NCBI GenBank assembly: GCA_021531385.1
Contig: JAFBIR010000006.1
Location: 1 to 64,000 of the forward strand
Length of the DNA stretch: 64,000 nt
Origin: Parabacteroides distasonis
Lineage (GTDB): Bacteria; Bacteroidota; Bacteroidia; Bacteroidales; Tannerellaceae
Direction of reading: 5' to 3'
Shown in pieces: positions 27,491-36,328 of this stretch. The notes beneath the pieces were generated by a model. That model saw only the letters and a program-made list of their open reading frames with translations, searched no databases and had not been told where the DNA came from. The position numbers were made by a program, and so were the translations under genes. The stretch's first letter is position 1. Each line of letters begins with the position of its first letter.

Positions 27491-27987
27491 ATATAACCAT
27501 ACAGATCATTAAGGAGGACGTGCTCTTTCAGGTCAAGAACGAGGCGTACTTGACCGGTGAGGCAATGAAGGACGGGAGCCCGCAGGAGATCAACAGGGCT
27601 ACCAAGACGCAGGCGAGCGATGATGATGATTACTTACTAAACAAGTATATCGACACGGCCGCCTCAGCCGTCATTGATATTCTGACTGGCCATCTCTCTA
27701 CCGTCACACTGGAGAAGGGAGAGGCGGTGACCACAAAGGGATTCAATACGGAAAGCTTTGTTTTTATCCTCGACGTGCCAAGCACCTACGATGTCAATCA
27801 AAACGAGTCATTATATGAGGGTATCAAGGATTACATGGCTCAATACACCCTGTACAAGTGGTACAAGCGAGTGAATCCGCAGATGGCAGACCCTTCCGAG
27901 CTGGATAGCTTGAAATCCGACATCAACCACAGGATCAACCAAAGGGTCAGACCCGTAAGGAGACCTGTACTTGGAATGAATATTTAA
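27487..27987 (+). CDS. Phage structural/connector-like protein, second paralogue
   Basis: A 166-residue protein that starts inside the preceding stop. It shows the same architecture as its neighbour: 'ASDDDDYLLNKYIDTAASAV', a beta segment 'FVFILDVPSTYDVNQN', a helix 'YMAQYTLYKWYKRV', and a C-terminal 'LKSDINHRINQRVRPVRRP'. Residue identity between the two is low but ordered, which suggests an old tandem duplication. It is the last gene of the small rightward operon and is followed by a strong hairpin. Function unknown; a tail-completion or head-tail joining role would fit the neighbouring tail gene. Confidence 0.6.
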   Translation: MNITIQIIKEDVLFQVKNEAYLTGEAMKDGSPQEINRATKTQASDDDDYLLNKYIDTAASAVIDILTGHLSTVTLEKGEAVTTKGFNTESFVFILDVPSTYDVNQNESLYEGIKDYMAQYTLYKWYKRVNPQMADPSELDSLKSDINHRINQRVRPVRRPVLGMNI

Positions 27988-27999
27988 GGTTAAACGATC

Positions 28000-28033
28000 A
28001 ACGCCTCTTCTTCCTTCGGGAATGGGAGGCGTT
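28000..28033. terminator. Bidirectional hairpin terminator
   Basis: The arms AACGCCTC (28000-28007) and GAGGCGTT (28026-28033) enclose a partly paired TTCC-TTCG-GGAA tetraloop. It lies between convergent genes ending at 27987 and 28060 and is followed by TTCTTATT on the plus strand. Confidence 0.65.
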
Positions 28034-28059
28034 TCTTATTGTGTATCTTTTAAACACTA

Positions 28060-30618
28060 TTACCTAAGCCTGTTCGTATATGTCTCATCAACCATAAACT
28101 CGATATAGTTCAAGGCTACATCTGTCCTCACCCCTCCGGCCAATACGATCATAAAGAACTTATAGGCCTTGGATTTGTTCATTTTTGTGATAAGATCCCT
28201 TACATCCTCTAATTTTTCCCGGCCAGAAACCAGCGTAAAATGCTCAGCGTCGTTAGAGCCAAGGATATAAAAGCCGCACCGGCTGAATATCTGTACGGGT
28301 ATGCCATCCCTGTGTACATGGTCACCTCTCATATACACGTCGCTCTCAGATGGCCTTGACGTGCCTCTTAACGCAACCTGCAACACCCGCTTATGCGTGG
28401 CGGTACCAAACTTGATAGGCTTGGTGACGAGCAAGACATTATTTATTGTCCTCAGAGGGTTATACATATTCCATAGGCCATAGCCTCCGTTATCCTCTAC
28501 CACCGCGTAGCATCCGGGATAGCTGTTTACGAAATCTGACACGCTTACGCTAATCTTGTGCCATCCTCCTCCACCATACACATAAGAGTAAGGGTAAGCG
28601 GAGTTGGAGACAATGATCTCGTTATCCTCGTAACAGTAACCTATTCTGCATCCCTGTATGTATTTCCTAAACTCAGTTGTCGATAGAGATCCCTCGCATC
28701 CAGCGACTCCGGCCGCCTTGGTTATGATCGGAGACGAGTCTATAAAGGAAGGCAGATAGCCATCCATGTCATCGGATATTCTCTGTGCACTCGATCCGGT
28801 CATAAGTAGAATAGAATCCTCCGTAGCGAATACTATACTCTTGTCTGTGGACACTATACCTTTAGGATTGGCGCAGCAGTCCCTGCTTACGGGAGTAGCC
28901 CTCGAATATACAACGTCACCATCGCCAACCTCCAAGGCATATACCCCATCCGTACTGAACACGTAGAGCGGGAACTGACCGAATTGTCCCGTCGATAAGG
29001 CCGACGTGACAGACTGGATCGCCAGAACGTCGCCAGTGCTCACCGTGTACGTCAGCTTAGAGGGGAATGCCAATGGATTGTTAAGCCCTGATACCTTTAT
29101 CTTGTTTGGGCTTCTTGATTCCGTGTTTTTTTGCGACAGATCTCCTATACCATCACCCCACGCTATACCGGCCAAGTCCGGATCCTGATAGTAGGATATG
29201 CTAAGATTAGGATGCCGCTTTAGCTGGAGCCTCCTCTTTTTAAGCCCTATAGACAACTCGATCTCCGTCGCCCTGTAATCCGTTGACACGATCACCGGAT
29301 ATAACAGATCGCAAGACATGCTCGCGGTGGTGTTAATGACGGAGGACTTACCGTTATCCGTGGATAGGTACAGCATGTTATTACCATGCCCGGAGTATAA
29401 TCCAGCATCCAAGTAAGAGTAATACTCCAAGCCGAATGGATTACGTAATATAGTCTTGATGTCACCAAGGATTAACCTACCATTATATACGTATGAGCAA
29501 TTACCTATGATCGTATGCTGGGAGAGGTTATCTTGCTCCATTACCTCTTGCTGCACGAGATTATGCCTTATGCCCTTTGATATGCCGCTCATGTCAAACT
29601 GGGCACCATTCTTTATCTCGCCTATGTTCATGCTGCCGACATAGTAAAACCCATCCACCGTGTCAAACAGGCTCGACAGGTTATCGACTGTCTCTATATT
29701 GTATTCCTTTCCAACCGGATTGGACGCGAGATCCGTCCAGTTTATATCCGGGCACTCTGACTTGTTAATGTCCACCTCTGACATAAATATGTCAACAGAC
29801 GTGACAAGATCAGACCAAGCGGAGATCCCCTTGTCATCAGTCACCTCCATATATAGGCCTCCGCTCATATACTTAACACCGAGCTTAAACTTGCCATCAG
29901 GATAGCTGTAAGTTATCAAGGTCATGCCATCGCCCCTATTGGTAAGCACGGGAGAGTGCATGATCAAAGTACCGTCAAACAGCCTAAGTGCGTATCGGAC
30001 AAATACGCACTCGCAGTACAGGCCGCTTTCCTTGGCATTATACTTGATTTTATTTATGGTACCAGCGACATCGGCCTTTAATTGAACCCTCGCGTCATCA
30101 ACGGATGACCTACCTATCTCTTCCGGGCTATACGTGCCAGCGGCGTTCTCCGTCCTCTGTCTCCAACCGTTGACGCTCGATCCATGCACGGTTCTAAGCC
30201 TCATGACAGGCAGGCTTGGTTTATTGCCTATATAATTATATGCCTCTCCCTTCCAGATGTAGTAGTATATATCCTTGGTCGAGATGACAACCAAGATATT
30301 ACCTACGGACTCGATAGACACAAGATCTCCATCATAGGAGCCTACAATATAACCGGCAGCGGTAAAGTTATCCCCATCCTTGTCATAATCATAATAGACA
30401 GAGTTGCCGGACACCGTTATATAATGCTCGTAGCCGGAGTTTTTGTGTATATATACAGGCTTGCGGCCAAACTGCTGTAAGAGTCTTGGCCTACCTACAG
30501 GACGCAATGATCCGTCCTTTATCCTCATGTTTATAAGTTCCGCCGATTGGCCATCAGACGAGACCCCATCATCTACAGATCTGTTTATCCCGCTAAGTGT
30601 GACATTTACCTTTTTCAT
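28060..30618 (-). CDS. Large phage tail/stabilisation structural protein
   Basis: An 852-residue protein transcribed alone. The N-terminus (residues 1-60) has 'SVDDGVSSDGQSAELINMR' and 'GSLRPVGRPRLLQQF', then 'YIHKNSGYEHYITVSGNSVY'. These N-terminal elements ('ELINLR-DG-LRPVG', 'YIHK-GY-HYI') are ones I associate with large tail structural proteins of Bacteroidetes podoviruses. The rest is almost entirely predicted beta-strand with repeated Tyr/Val/Ser blocks, suggesting a beta-propeller or beta-helical tail part. There is no signal peptide and no catalytic motif. It lies between convergent and divergent junctions as an independent unit. Exact position in the tail is unknown. Confidence 0.65.
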   Translation of the reverse strand: MKKVNVTLSGINRSVDDGVSSDGQSAELINMRIKDGSLRPVGRPRLLQQFGRKPVYIHKNSGYEHYITVSGNSVYYDYDKDGDNFTAAGYIVGSYDGDLVSIESVGNILVVISTKDIYYYIWKGEAYNYIGNKPSLPVMRLRTVHGSSVNGWRQRTENAAGTYSPEEIGRSSVDDARVQLKADVAGTINKIKYNAKESGLYCECVFVRYALRLFDGTLIMHSPVLTNRGDGMTLITYSYPDGKFKLGVKYMSGGLYMEVTDDKGISAWSDLVTSVDIFMSEVDINKSECPDINWTDLASNPVGKEYNIETVDNLSSLFDTVDGFYYVGSMNIGEIKNGAQFDMSGISKGIRHNLVQQEVMEQDNLSQHTIIGNCSYVYNGRLILGDIKTILRNPFGLEYYSYLDAGLYSGHGNNMLYLSTDNGKSSVINTTASMSCDLLYPVIVSTDYRATEIELSIGLKKRRLQLKRHPNLSISYYQDPDLAGIAWGDGIGDLSQKNTESRSPNKIKVSGLNNPLAFPSKLTYTVSTGDVLAIQSVTSALSTGQFGQFPLYVFSTDGVYALEVGDGDVVYSRATPVSRDCCANPKGIVSTDKSIVFATEDSILLMTGSSAQRISDDMDGYLPSFIDSSPIITKAAGVAGCEGSLSTTEFRKYIQGCRIGYCYEDNEIIVSNSAYPYSYVYGGGGWHKISVSVSDFVNSYPGCYAVVEDNGGYGLWNMYNPLRTINNVLLVTKPIKFGTATHKRVLQVALRGTSRPSESDVYMRGDHVHRDGIPVQIFSRCGFYILGSNDAEHFTLVSGREKLEDVRDLITKMNKSKAYKFFMIVLAGGVRTDVALNYIEFMVDETYTNRLR

Positions 30619-30675
30619 GCCGCTAAGTTAGACGATTAATAGTTAGCAACTTTGTCGTAATGTCGCGATCTTTGG

Positions 30676-30693
30676 CACATGCCTGTACATGTG
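30676..30693. promoter_or_regulatory. Inverted repeat CACATG-N6-CATGTG, operator candidate
   Basis: CACATG (30676-30681) and CATGTG (30688-30693) are perfect complements around CCTGTA. The site lies 12 bp upstream of TACCTTTG (30706-30713) and overlaps its expected -33 position. Confidence 0.35.
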
Positions 30694-30705
30694 GGATCTT
30701 AACGC

Positions 30706-30713
30706 TACCTTTG
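30706..30713 (+). promoter_or_regulatory. -7 box (TACCTTTG)
   Basis: An exact TAnnTTTG match, with predicted transcription start near 30720. Any transcript would meet the hairpin and T-run at 30764-30802 after about 80 nt, so it may yield only a short RNA or micropeptide. Confidence 0.4.
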
Positions 30714-30728
30714 TCGAGGGTTAATAAG

Positions 30729-30815
30729 ATGCTATTTGAAGACTCTTTTTTGTGTTTAGCATATATCGCCACGCCTGTGATAGGTATGGCGATATTTTTT
30801 TTGAGTTCAAAATGA
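30729..30815 (+). CDS. Possible 28-residue hydrophobic micropeptide overlapping a terminator hairpin
   Basis: An ATG at 30729 opens 28 codons ending in TGA at 30813. The peptide begins MLFEDS and has one hydrophobic stretch (residues 7-25, 'FLCLAYIATPVIGMAIFFL'), ending SSK, like a small membrane peptide or type I toxin. It sits about 10 bp after the expected start of a transcript from TACCTTTG. The same DNA forms the stem ATATCGCCA/TGGCGATAT. It may equally be a non-coding leader that is translated only by chance. Confidence 0.25.
   Translation: MLFEDSFLCLAYIATPVIGMAIFFLSSK
30763..30802 (+). terminator. Intrinsic terminator
   Basis: ATATCGCCA (30763-30771) pairs with TGGCGATAT (30787-30795) around a 15-nt loop and is followed by a run of T to 30802. 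It insulates the promoter at 30830-30862 from upstream transcription. Confidence 0.6.
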
Positions 30816-30829
30816 TTTTTGCTGAAATA

Positions 30830-30862
30830 TTTGTCAGCACAAAAAGATTAGTTGTATATTTG
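30830..30862 (+). promoter_or_regulatory. Complete Bacteroidetes promoter (TTTG-N21-TATATTTG)
   Basis: TTTG at 30830-30833 and TATATTTG at 30855-30862 are separated by 21 bp, close to the usual 19-21. GCTGA...TCAGC (30821-30838) forms an inverted repeat around the -33 element. It would drive the small gene at 30914 and the XRE gene at 31231. Confidence 0.55.
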
Positions 30863-30913
30863 CAGTGTCAAACAAGAAGAGCGGCGCAGCTCTATAATCA
30901 CTGCAAGAAAATC

Positions 30914-31189
30914 ATGAAGAGATCAGAATACAAAGAGAAGTCAGTAACAGCACAAGGCAGAAAAAGCTTACACGATGATCTTATATCAGAGATAAAACAA
31001 CGCATGGATTCATTCATCGATAACGCACCAGAAGCTAACAAGGATAAAGCAAGAGTTCTATTTGACAAGGCACTCAGTAAAATGGTAGAGATGGGTAATT
31101 CCATTCTTTTCGATTTCTTTGTTGACGATCAGATCAACGATGTAGATTTTATCCGTCATACACAACAAGTAATATCAAATAAATTTTAG
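30914..31189 (+). CDS. Small hypothetical protein upstream of an XRE regulator
   Basis: The ATG at 30914 gives 91 residues ('MKRSEYKEKSVTAQGRK' at the N-terminus); upstream in-frame codons run through the promoter and are discounted. The protein is helical and charged, with no membrane segment and no recognisable domain. It is about 50 bp downstream of a good promoter and 41 bp upstream of the XRE-domain gene, so the two probably form a bicistron at the right edge of the prophage. It could be a lysogeny accessory or an antitoxin-like partner. Neither is supported by a motif. Confidence 0.55.
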   Translation: MKRSEYKEKSVTAQGRKSLHDDLISEIKQRMDSFIDNAPEANKDKARVLFDKALSKMVEMGNSILFDFFVDDQINDVDFIRHTQQVISNKF

Positions 31190-31230
31190 ATAGCAATTTT
31201 AGCCCTCGACAGCACGGTTAAGTCTATGAT

Positions 31231-31776
31231 ATGACAATTTACGAATTGATTCAATGCGAAATAGACGAATATAATCACACTCATAATGATAAGCGTGTTG
31301 CGTTTTTCGCTTCCGCGCAAGATGTAGTTGATTATCTTACTCATGATGGTAAGTCCTCAGACAAGCTATCTATCGTAGGGCATAGTGATAATGATATATC
31401 TTGTATTAAAGCTAATATCGAGTCTCCAAATGCCATCATAAAAGTACATTCACATGGCTACAATAATCCGTTGATTGGTTTTTCCTGTCAATCTTATGAT
31501 ACATACTATTATTGTCTTACCCATGAGGTGAGAAGCTTCGGATTCTCCAAAACAAATAATCCAGAAGAAGATAATAAACAGAAATACCGCATATACATCG
31601 GCAAGCGTATCGCCGAGGAGAGAGCCAAGCTTGGGTTATCTCAGCGAGATCTTGCAGGGCTATCCGGATATGATCCTGCTACCATTGCTAAGATAGAGCT
31701 TGGCAGATGGTCTGCCGGGATTGACATTCTGGGTAGGATAGCCGAAGCCATGGGATTAAGGGTGGATCTCATATAG
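31231..31776 (+). CDS. XRE-family helix-turn-helix regulator with an unknown N-terminal domain
   Basis: A 181-residue protein. The C-terminal 55 residues form a classic Cro/C1-type helix-turn-helix ('AKLGLSQRDLAGLSGYDPAT', then 'IAKIELGRWSAGIDILGRIA'). The first 120 residues are an unrecognised mixed domain rich in Asp, His and Tyr ('HSHGYNNPLIGFSCQSYDTY'), possibly ligand- or protein-sensing. It ends the prophage before the host gene block. A role in lysogeny control or in regulating the small upstream gene is inference. No Clp/LexA-type Ser-Lys protease motif is visible, so it is not a LexA-like repressor. Confidence 0.7.
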   Translation: MTIYELIQCEIDEYNHTHNDKRVAFFASAQDVVDYLTHDGKSSDKLSIVGHSDNDISCIKANIESPNAIIKVHSHGYNNPLIGFSCQSYDTYYYCLTHEVRSFGFSKTNNPEEDNKQKYRIYIGKRIAEERAKLGLSQRDLAGLSGYDPATIAKIELGRWSAGIDILGRIAEAMGLRVDLI

Positions 31777-31809
31777 GTGGATGCAGATGGAATCCACCCA
31801 CATCCACCT
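31775..31809 (+). repeat. Stem-loop after the XRE gene
   Basis: AGGTGGATG (31775-31783) and CATCCACCT (31801-31809) are perfect complements. The loop holds a second ATCCACC. The T-run is weak, so it could be a terminator or a recombination-related hairpin. Confidence 0.4.
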
Positions 31810-31929
31810 GTAAAACTACCAACGCAAGGTAATTTGTTTTACATAAGTTTTACAAAATAGTTTATCTGAAAATCATATATTATTGTAATTAAGAGTATTA
31901 ACCACACATGTAAAATAGCACTGTTTACA
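31809..31929. repeat. Cluster of five TGTAAAA-type repeats at the prophage/host junction
   Basis: TGTAAAA occurs at 31809 and 31909, TTTTACA (its complement) at 31837 and 31848, and TTTACA at 31924. The tract is AT-rich and gene-free. Short repeats in mixed orientation next to a prophage end resemble integrase arm-type sites of an att region. No integrase is in the window to confirm this. Confidence 0.3.
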
Positions 31930-31948
31930 TTTTTAGTAGTTTTAGAAT

Positions 31949-31972
31949 AGCCTTGTTCGTGAGAACAGGGCT
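31949..31972. terminator. Hairpin terminator between prophage edge and host gene
   Basis: AGCCTTGTTC (31949-31958) pairs with GAACAGGGCT (31963-31972), with one G-U, around GTGA. It is followed by TTCTTATT on the plus strand. It can stop rightward XRE transcription, or leftward transcription from the BASS gene ending at 32025. Confidence 0.6.
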
Positions 31973-32024
31973 TTCTTATTCAATGATTTATGCCAAGAAA
32001 AGCTTGGATGAAATGATTATTCAT

Positions 32025-33014
32025 TCAAGAAAAATTTGAATGTTTTGGGGTGCTTGTGTTACAATTGTGCCACAAATAAAATCCAGCGAGAATTGTGCCT
32101 GAGATACTGTGCCATGCACAAGATATAGCGCAAGGCAACACTGAAAGCGGTTGTGACGCAAAGAAGGTACCCGCTAAAACTGTCGCTAAACCGGCATTTT
32201 GCATACCCACCTCAATAGAAAGTGTACGCTTCTTTGGTGTATTGAAACCCGCTATCCGTCCCGTCAACCAACCTAAGAGATAACCCAGACTGTTGTGGCA
32301 AAAAACAACTAAGAAGGTCCAGCCAAACAACAACCATCCGCCAGCGATCAAATCGTCGTGCACCGTACTGATCACACCTCCCACTATGCAGGCCAAACAG
32401 GCTACGCTCACCCCCGGCATGAGCGATTGCAGCAGGGGGAAAACCGGTTTCGAGGCATAGCGATAGTTCAACAAACAACCTGTTCCAACTGGTATAATAG
32501 TCACGATCAAGATATTAAGGAACATACCGACAGCATCAATCTCGATGATCTTGCCTGCGGTCAACTGCATCAGCAAAGGGGTCATCACTGGCGCTAACAG
32601 CGTTGAAGCACAAGTCATACCTACTGAGTAGGCCACGTCACCCTTGCACAGGAACGACATGATGTTACTCGACACACCTCCCGGGCAACAACCCACCAAC
32701 AAGATACCCAACGCCAATGCTGAATCCAGCTGGAAAACATGCACTAAGGTATAGGCCACCAAGGGCATGATCAAGAACTGAGCACAAGCACCAATGAAAA
32801 TGTCCAGAGGCCGACGGGCAAGAATCTGGAAATCTACGGTCGTGAGCGTTAAGCCCATCGTCAGCATAATCAGCCCCAAAATAAAGGTCTGCGTGTTTCC
32901 CCGTACCCAACCAAACGCATCCGGGATAAAAAAAGTAAAGGCAGCCACAGCGATGATAAACGCCGACGCATGATTTGCCAACCAGCGACTGACTGCCTGC
33001 AGAGAGCTGATCAT
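32025..33014 (-). CDS. Bile acid:sodium symporter (BASS) family transporter
   Basis: A 329-residue membrane protein with about nine to ten predicted membrane segments. The two crossover motifs of the BASS fold are present: 'GCCPGGVSSNIMSFLCKGDV' (about residues 107-126) and 'SIEVGMQNAGLATVLA' (about 268-283). BASS proteins carry organic anions with sodium across the inner membrane; bacterial members include bile acid and pantothenate-type carriers. It starts 5 bp after riboflavin synthase, so they are co-transcribed. The substrate cannot be read from sequence. A gut organism could use it for bile acids, but the link to riboflavin synthase hints at another organic anion. Confidence 0.9.
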   Translation of the reverse strand: MISSLQAVSRWLANHASAFIIAVAAFTFFIPDAFGWVRGNTQTFILGLIMLTMGLTLTTVDFQILARRPLDIFIGACAQFLIMPLVAYTLVHVFQLDSALALGILLVGCCPGGVSSNIMSFLCKGDVAYSVGMTCASTLLAPVMTPLLMQLTAGKIIEIDAVGMFLNILIVTIIPVGTGCLLNYRYASKPVFPLLQSLMPGVSVACLACIVGGVISTVHDDLIAGGWLLFGWTFLVVFCHNSLGYLLGWLTGRIAGFNTPKKRTLSIEVGMQNAGLATVLAGTFFASQPLSVLPCAISCAWHSISGTILAGFYLWHNCNTSTPKHSNFS

Positions 33015-33019
33015 GTCAC

Positions 33020-33628
33020 TTAATCCTCCTGATAGGCCATCATGCGGCTTATATACTTCCCAACAATATCGAACTCCAGATTCACCACCGTACCCCGCTT
33101 AATCTGGCAAAAGTTGGTGTGATCATGTGTATATGGGATAATCGCCACTTGGAAACTATCATCCTTCGAGTTGCATACCGTTAGGCTCACGCCATTCACA
33201 CACACAGATCCCTTCTCCACAGTCAGATATCCCTGGCGTGCCATCGCCTTGTCGAAATGATAGGCAAAAGTATAATACCAGCTACCATCAGCCTCACAAA
33301 CCTCCGTACAAACCGCTGTCTGATCCACATGTCCCTGCACGATATGACCATCTAAACGGCCGTTCATCAGCATACTACGCTCCAGGTTCACCTTGTCGCC
33401 CACCTGCAACAACCCCAAGTTAGAGCGTTCCAAAGTCTCTCTAACGGCTGTGACCGTATAGGTATCGGCTGTTTTGCTCACTACAGTCAAGCATACGCCA
33501 TTATGCGCCACGCTTTGATCAATCTTCAACTCATCCACAAACGAACAACGCATCGTCAGATGCAAATTGCCCTTGTCTGCCTCTAAAGCCACTACCTGAG
33601 CGGCCTCTTCCACAATTCCAGAAAACAT
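33020..33628 (-). CDS. ribE: Riboflavin synthase, alpha-type
   Basis: A 202-residue protein starting MFSGIVEE, the invariant start of riboflavin synthases. It has two homologous lumazine-binding barrels. The first contains 'AHNGVCLTVV', and the junction contains 'GHIVQGHVDQ'. The second contains 'GSVCVNGVSLTVCNS', and the end 'FDIVGKYISRM' matches the family. It dismutates two 6,7-dimethyl-8-ribityllumazine molecules to riboflavin in the cytosol. No RFN riboswitch is seen upstream. A TATCTTTG -7 box on the minus strand (33670-33677) lies 42 bp before the start. Confidence 0.95.
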   Translation of the reverse strand: MFSGIVEEAAQVVALEADKGNLHLTMRCSFVDELKIDQSVAHNGVCLTVVSKTADTYTVTAVRETLERSNLGLLQVGDKVNLERSMLMNGRLDGHIVQGHVDQTAVCTEVCEADGSWYYTFAYHFDKAMARQGYLTVEKGSVCVNGVSLTVCNSKDDSFQVAIIPYTHDHTNFCQIKRGTVVNLEFDIVGKYISRMMAYQED

Positions 33629-33669
33629 AATTCTATGCTACTTTTTGGGTTTCACATGTCAAATTTGCG

Positions 33670-33677
33670 CAAAGATA
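33670..33677 (-). promoter_or_regulatory. -7 box for ribE operon
   Basis: CAAAGATA on the plus strand is TATCTTTG on the coding strand, an exact TAnnTTTG match, 42 bp upstream of the ribE start. Confidence 0.45.
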
Positions 33678-33732
33678 ATGTTTTTTCGGGAAGCGGGCAC
33701 CGCTCACTGCCTGATATCAAGGTTTCAAGAAA

Positions 33733-36201
33733 CTAAAACAGTGGGTGATCCACTTTCTCCGGAAGAAGAGCAAGATCAATCACCTGCTTGATATCATCCA
33801 CATAATGGAAGGTAAGCCCTTTCAGGTAATCCGGGTTGATTTCCCTAATGTCTTTCTCATTCTCTTGGCAAAGAATTAGTTGCGTTATACCTGCCCGCTT
33901 AGCAGCCAAGATCTTTTCTTTGATGCCACCCACAGGAAGGACCTTGCCACGCAGCGTAATTTCGCCAGTCATAGCCAATTGCTTACGTACCTTGCGCTGT
34001 GTAAATGTAGAAACCAGGGAGGTGACCATCGTAATACCTGCGCTGGGACCATCCTTCGGAATAGCGCCTTCTGGCACATGGATGTGTACATTCCACTGCT
34101 CAAAGCGTTGCTCATCAATTTCGAAATCAGCGGCATGGGCATGGACATATTGCAGAGCTAACATAGCGGACTCTTTCATCACGTCACCCAAGTTACCCGT
34201 CAAGGTGAGCTTCTCACCCTTACCCTTGATTAGGCTGGATTCCACGAAGAGAATCTCTCCGCCGACAGCAGTCCAAGCCAAACCAGTCACTACGCCAGCA
34301 TAGCCATTGCCCTGGTATTTATCACGCGTGTAGCATACAGGACCTAAATAATCCGGATTAGCCAACTCGTTCGCCTTGATGGAGGTCGGCAAAGGCTCAT
34401 CAAAGGCCGCCTTGCGTGCCAACTTACGCATCAACTTAGCCAATTGTTTATCCAGCTCACGAACACCGCTCTCTCGCGTGTATGACTCCACCACTTCTTG
34501 TAAAGTTTTCTTCGGGAAACGCACACAGCCTTTCTTCAAGCCATGTGCCTCCATCTCCTTAGGCACTAAATGGCGAGAGGCAATCTCAATCTTCTCCTCA
34601 GTAATATATCCACTCACCTCAATCAGCTCCATGCGATCAAGCAAGGGATGAGAAATAGAACTGAGGTTGTTCGCCGTAGCAATGAAAAAGACCTGGCTCA
34701 AATCATAATCCACATCCAGGTAATTATCATGGAATGCCTTGTTTTGCTCCGGATCAAGCACCTCTAACAACGCAGAGGCGGGATCGCCCTTAAAGTCACT
34801 GGAAATCTTGTCTATCTCGTCGAGCACAAACACAGGATTGGAAGTACCAGCTTTCTGGAGGCCCTGCAAGATGCGTCCACACATTGCACCAATATATGTA
34901 CGACGGTGGCCCCGGATCTCCGCCTCGTCGTGCAAACCGCCCAATGACATCCGCACGTACTTACGCCCCAGTGCCTCAGCGATAGACTTACCTAACGAAG
35001 TCTTTCCCACACCCGGAGGACCATAAAGGCAGAGGATGGGCGCTTTCATGTCCCCTTTCAGCTTCAAGACCGCTAAATGCTCAATGATGCGCTCCTTCAC
35101 CTTATCCAAGCCATAATGGTCTCTGTCGAGGATACGCTGCGCACGGGTGAGATTGAAGTTATCCTTGCTACAATGCTCCCAAGGGAGAGCGAGCAGGGTA
35201 TTGACATAATGTGATTGCATCGAATAATCAGGCGATTGTGGGCTGAGTCGCTCTAACTTACGCGCTTCCTTCTCAAAAAGAAGTTGCGTCTGCATAGACC
35301 ACTCCTTCTCCGCCGCTTTCTCATACAATTCATCTATCTCAATGTCGATTGAATTACCGCCTAACTCTGCCTGCAAGTTCTTGATCTGCTGCTGCAAAAA
35401 ATACTCCTTCTGCTGCTGATTGATGTCACACTGCGTCTTCATCTGAATCGAGGCTTTCAATTGCTCCAGTTGCAGAAGTTGCCCCAGTTGCGCCAAAAGG
35501 TACATGGCCCGCTCCTTCAAGTCGCCAAATTCCAAAAGCTTCTGCTTCTCTTGCAGAGACAAGGAGAGGTTGCCGCAAGGATAGTTGATCTGATAGATTA
35601 GGTTCTTGGTATGCTGGATGGAGCGAACCAACTCCATTGGTGTATCTTCTTTTGTTTTTAATATCTTAACGGTCAAATCCTTAATCCGAGATACCATCAA
35701 AGCGAACTCTCGGTCTTCCTGCTCGATAGGACTCGTTTCGGGCGACAACTGGTAACGTCCCAAAAGAAAAGGCTCCTCATTGACCAATCCCTGCAGCTTG
35801 AAACGTCGCTTTCCTTGCAGAACGACAGTGGTTGTTCCTCCTGGCAAATCAAACACACGCATCACCTCAGCCACCGTACCATAGTGATAAAGATCATCGA
35901 AATGAGGATCTTCCGTGTCTCCCTTGATCTGTGTTGACACGCCAATCAACGCCTTGTGCTTGATGGCCTCCTCTATTAAATGCAGCGATTTCTCACGTCC
36001 CACCACAACAGAAAGTGCCACGCCCGGGAAAAGTACCATGTTGCGCAGTGGTAGCACGGGGATGAACTCTCCCAGTCTATCCAAACCCGATGAGAAATCC
36101 TCATTCTTATCACAATCAGTCATGATAGGCATTACGATACTCATCGTACTGGCTATATCTTCTATCAAACTCTGGCTAAACCGATTCTTCTTATTCTTCA
36201 T
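33733..36201 (-). CDS. lon: ATP-dependent Lon protease
   Basis: An 822-residue LonA-type protease. The N-terminal substrate-binding domain begins '[20 protein letters not shown]'. It is followed by a long coiled-coil region, an AAA+ module with Walker A '[12 protein letters not shown]' near residue 397 and Walker B '[10 protein letters not shown]', then the serine-lysine protease domain with S720 in '[11 protein letters not shown]' and the lysine in '[14 protein letters not shown]' near residue 763. It degrades misfolded and regulatory proteins in the cytosol. A TATCTTTG box on the minus strand (36269-36276) lies 68 bp upstream; the intergenic region is shared with the divergent methyltransferase gene. 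Confidence 0.97.
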   Translation of the reverse strand: MKNKKNRFSQSLIEDIASTMSIVMPIMTDCDKNEDFSSGLDRLGEFIPVLPLRNMVLFPGVALSVVVGREKSLHLIEEAIKHKALIGVSTQIKGDTEDPHFDDLYHYGTVAEVMRVFDLPGGTTTVVLQGKRRFKLQGLVNEEPFLLGRYQLSPETSPIEQEDREFALMVSRIKDLTVKILKTKEDTPMELVRSIQHTKNLIYQINYPCGNLSLSLQEKQKLLEFGDLKERAMYLLAQLGQLLQLEQLKASIQMKTQCDINQQQKEYFLQQQIKNLQAELGGNSIDIEIDELYEKAAEKEWSMQTQLLFEKEARKLERLSPQSPDYSMQSHYVNTLLALPWEHCSKDNFNLTRAQRILDRDHYGLDKVKERIIEHLAVLKLKGDMKAPILCLYGPPGVGKTSLGKSIAEALGRKYVRMSLGGLHDEAEIRGHRRTYIGAMCGRILQGLQKAGTSNPVFVLDEIDKISSDFKGDPASALLEVLDPEQNKAFHDNYLDVDYDLSQVFFIATANNLSSISHPLLDRMELIEVSGYITEEKIEIASRHLVPKEMEAHGLKKGCVRFPKKTLQEVVESYTRESGVRELDKQLAKLMRKLARKAAFDEPLPTSIKANELANPDYLGPVCYTRDKYQGNGYAGVVTGLAWTAVGGEILFVESSLIKGKGEKLTLTGNLGDVMKESAMLALQYVHAHAADFEIDEQRFEQWNVHIHVPEGAIPKDGPSAGITMVTSLVSTFTQRKVRKQLAMTGEITLRGKVLPVGGIKEKILAAKRAGITQLILCQENEKDIREINPDYLKGLTFHYVDDIKQVIDLALLPEKVDHPLF

Positions 36202-36268
36202 TTATAGTTGTTGCTAAATGCATACCCGCCAAGGTATGACCATGACATTATTTGGCAATAAACGGCGC

Positions 36269-36276
36269 CAAAGATA
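36269..36276 (-). promoter_or_regulatory. -7 box for lon
   Basis: CAAAGATA on the plus strand reads TATCTTTG towards lon, an exact TAnnTTTG match. The predicted transcript start is near 36262, giving a leader of about 60 nt. Confidence 0.45.
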
Positions 36277-36328
36277 CGATTTTTGTCTGAATATCCGTAC
36301 ATTCGCAGCATTAAACAGACAAAATGAG

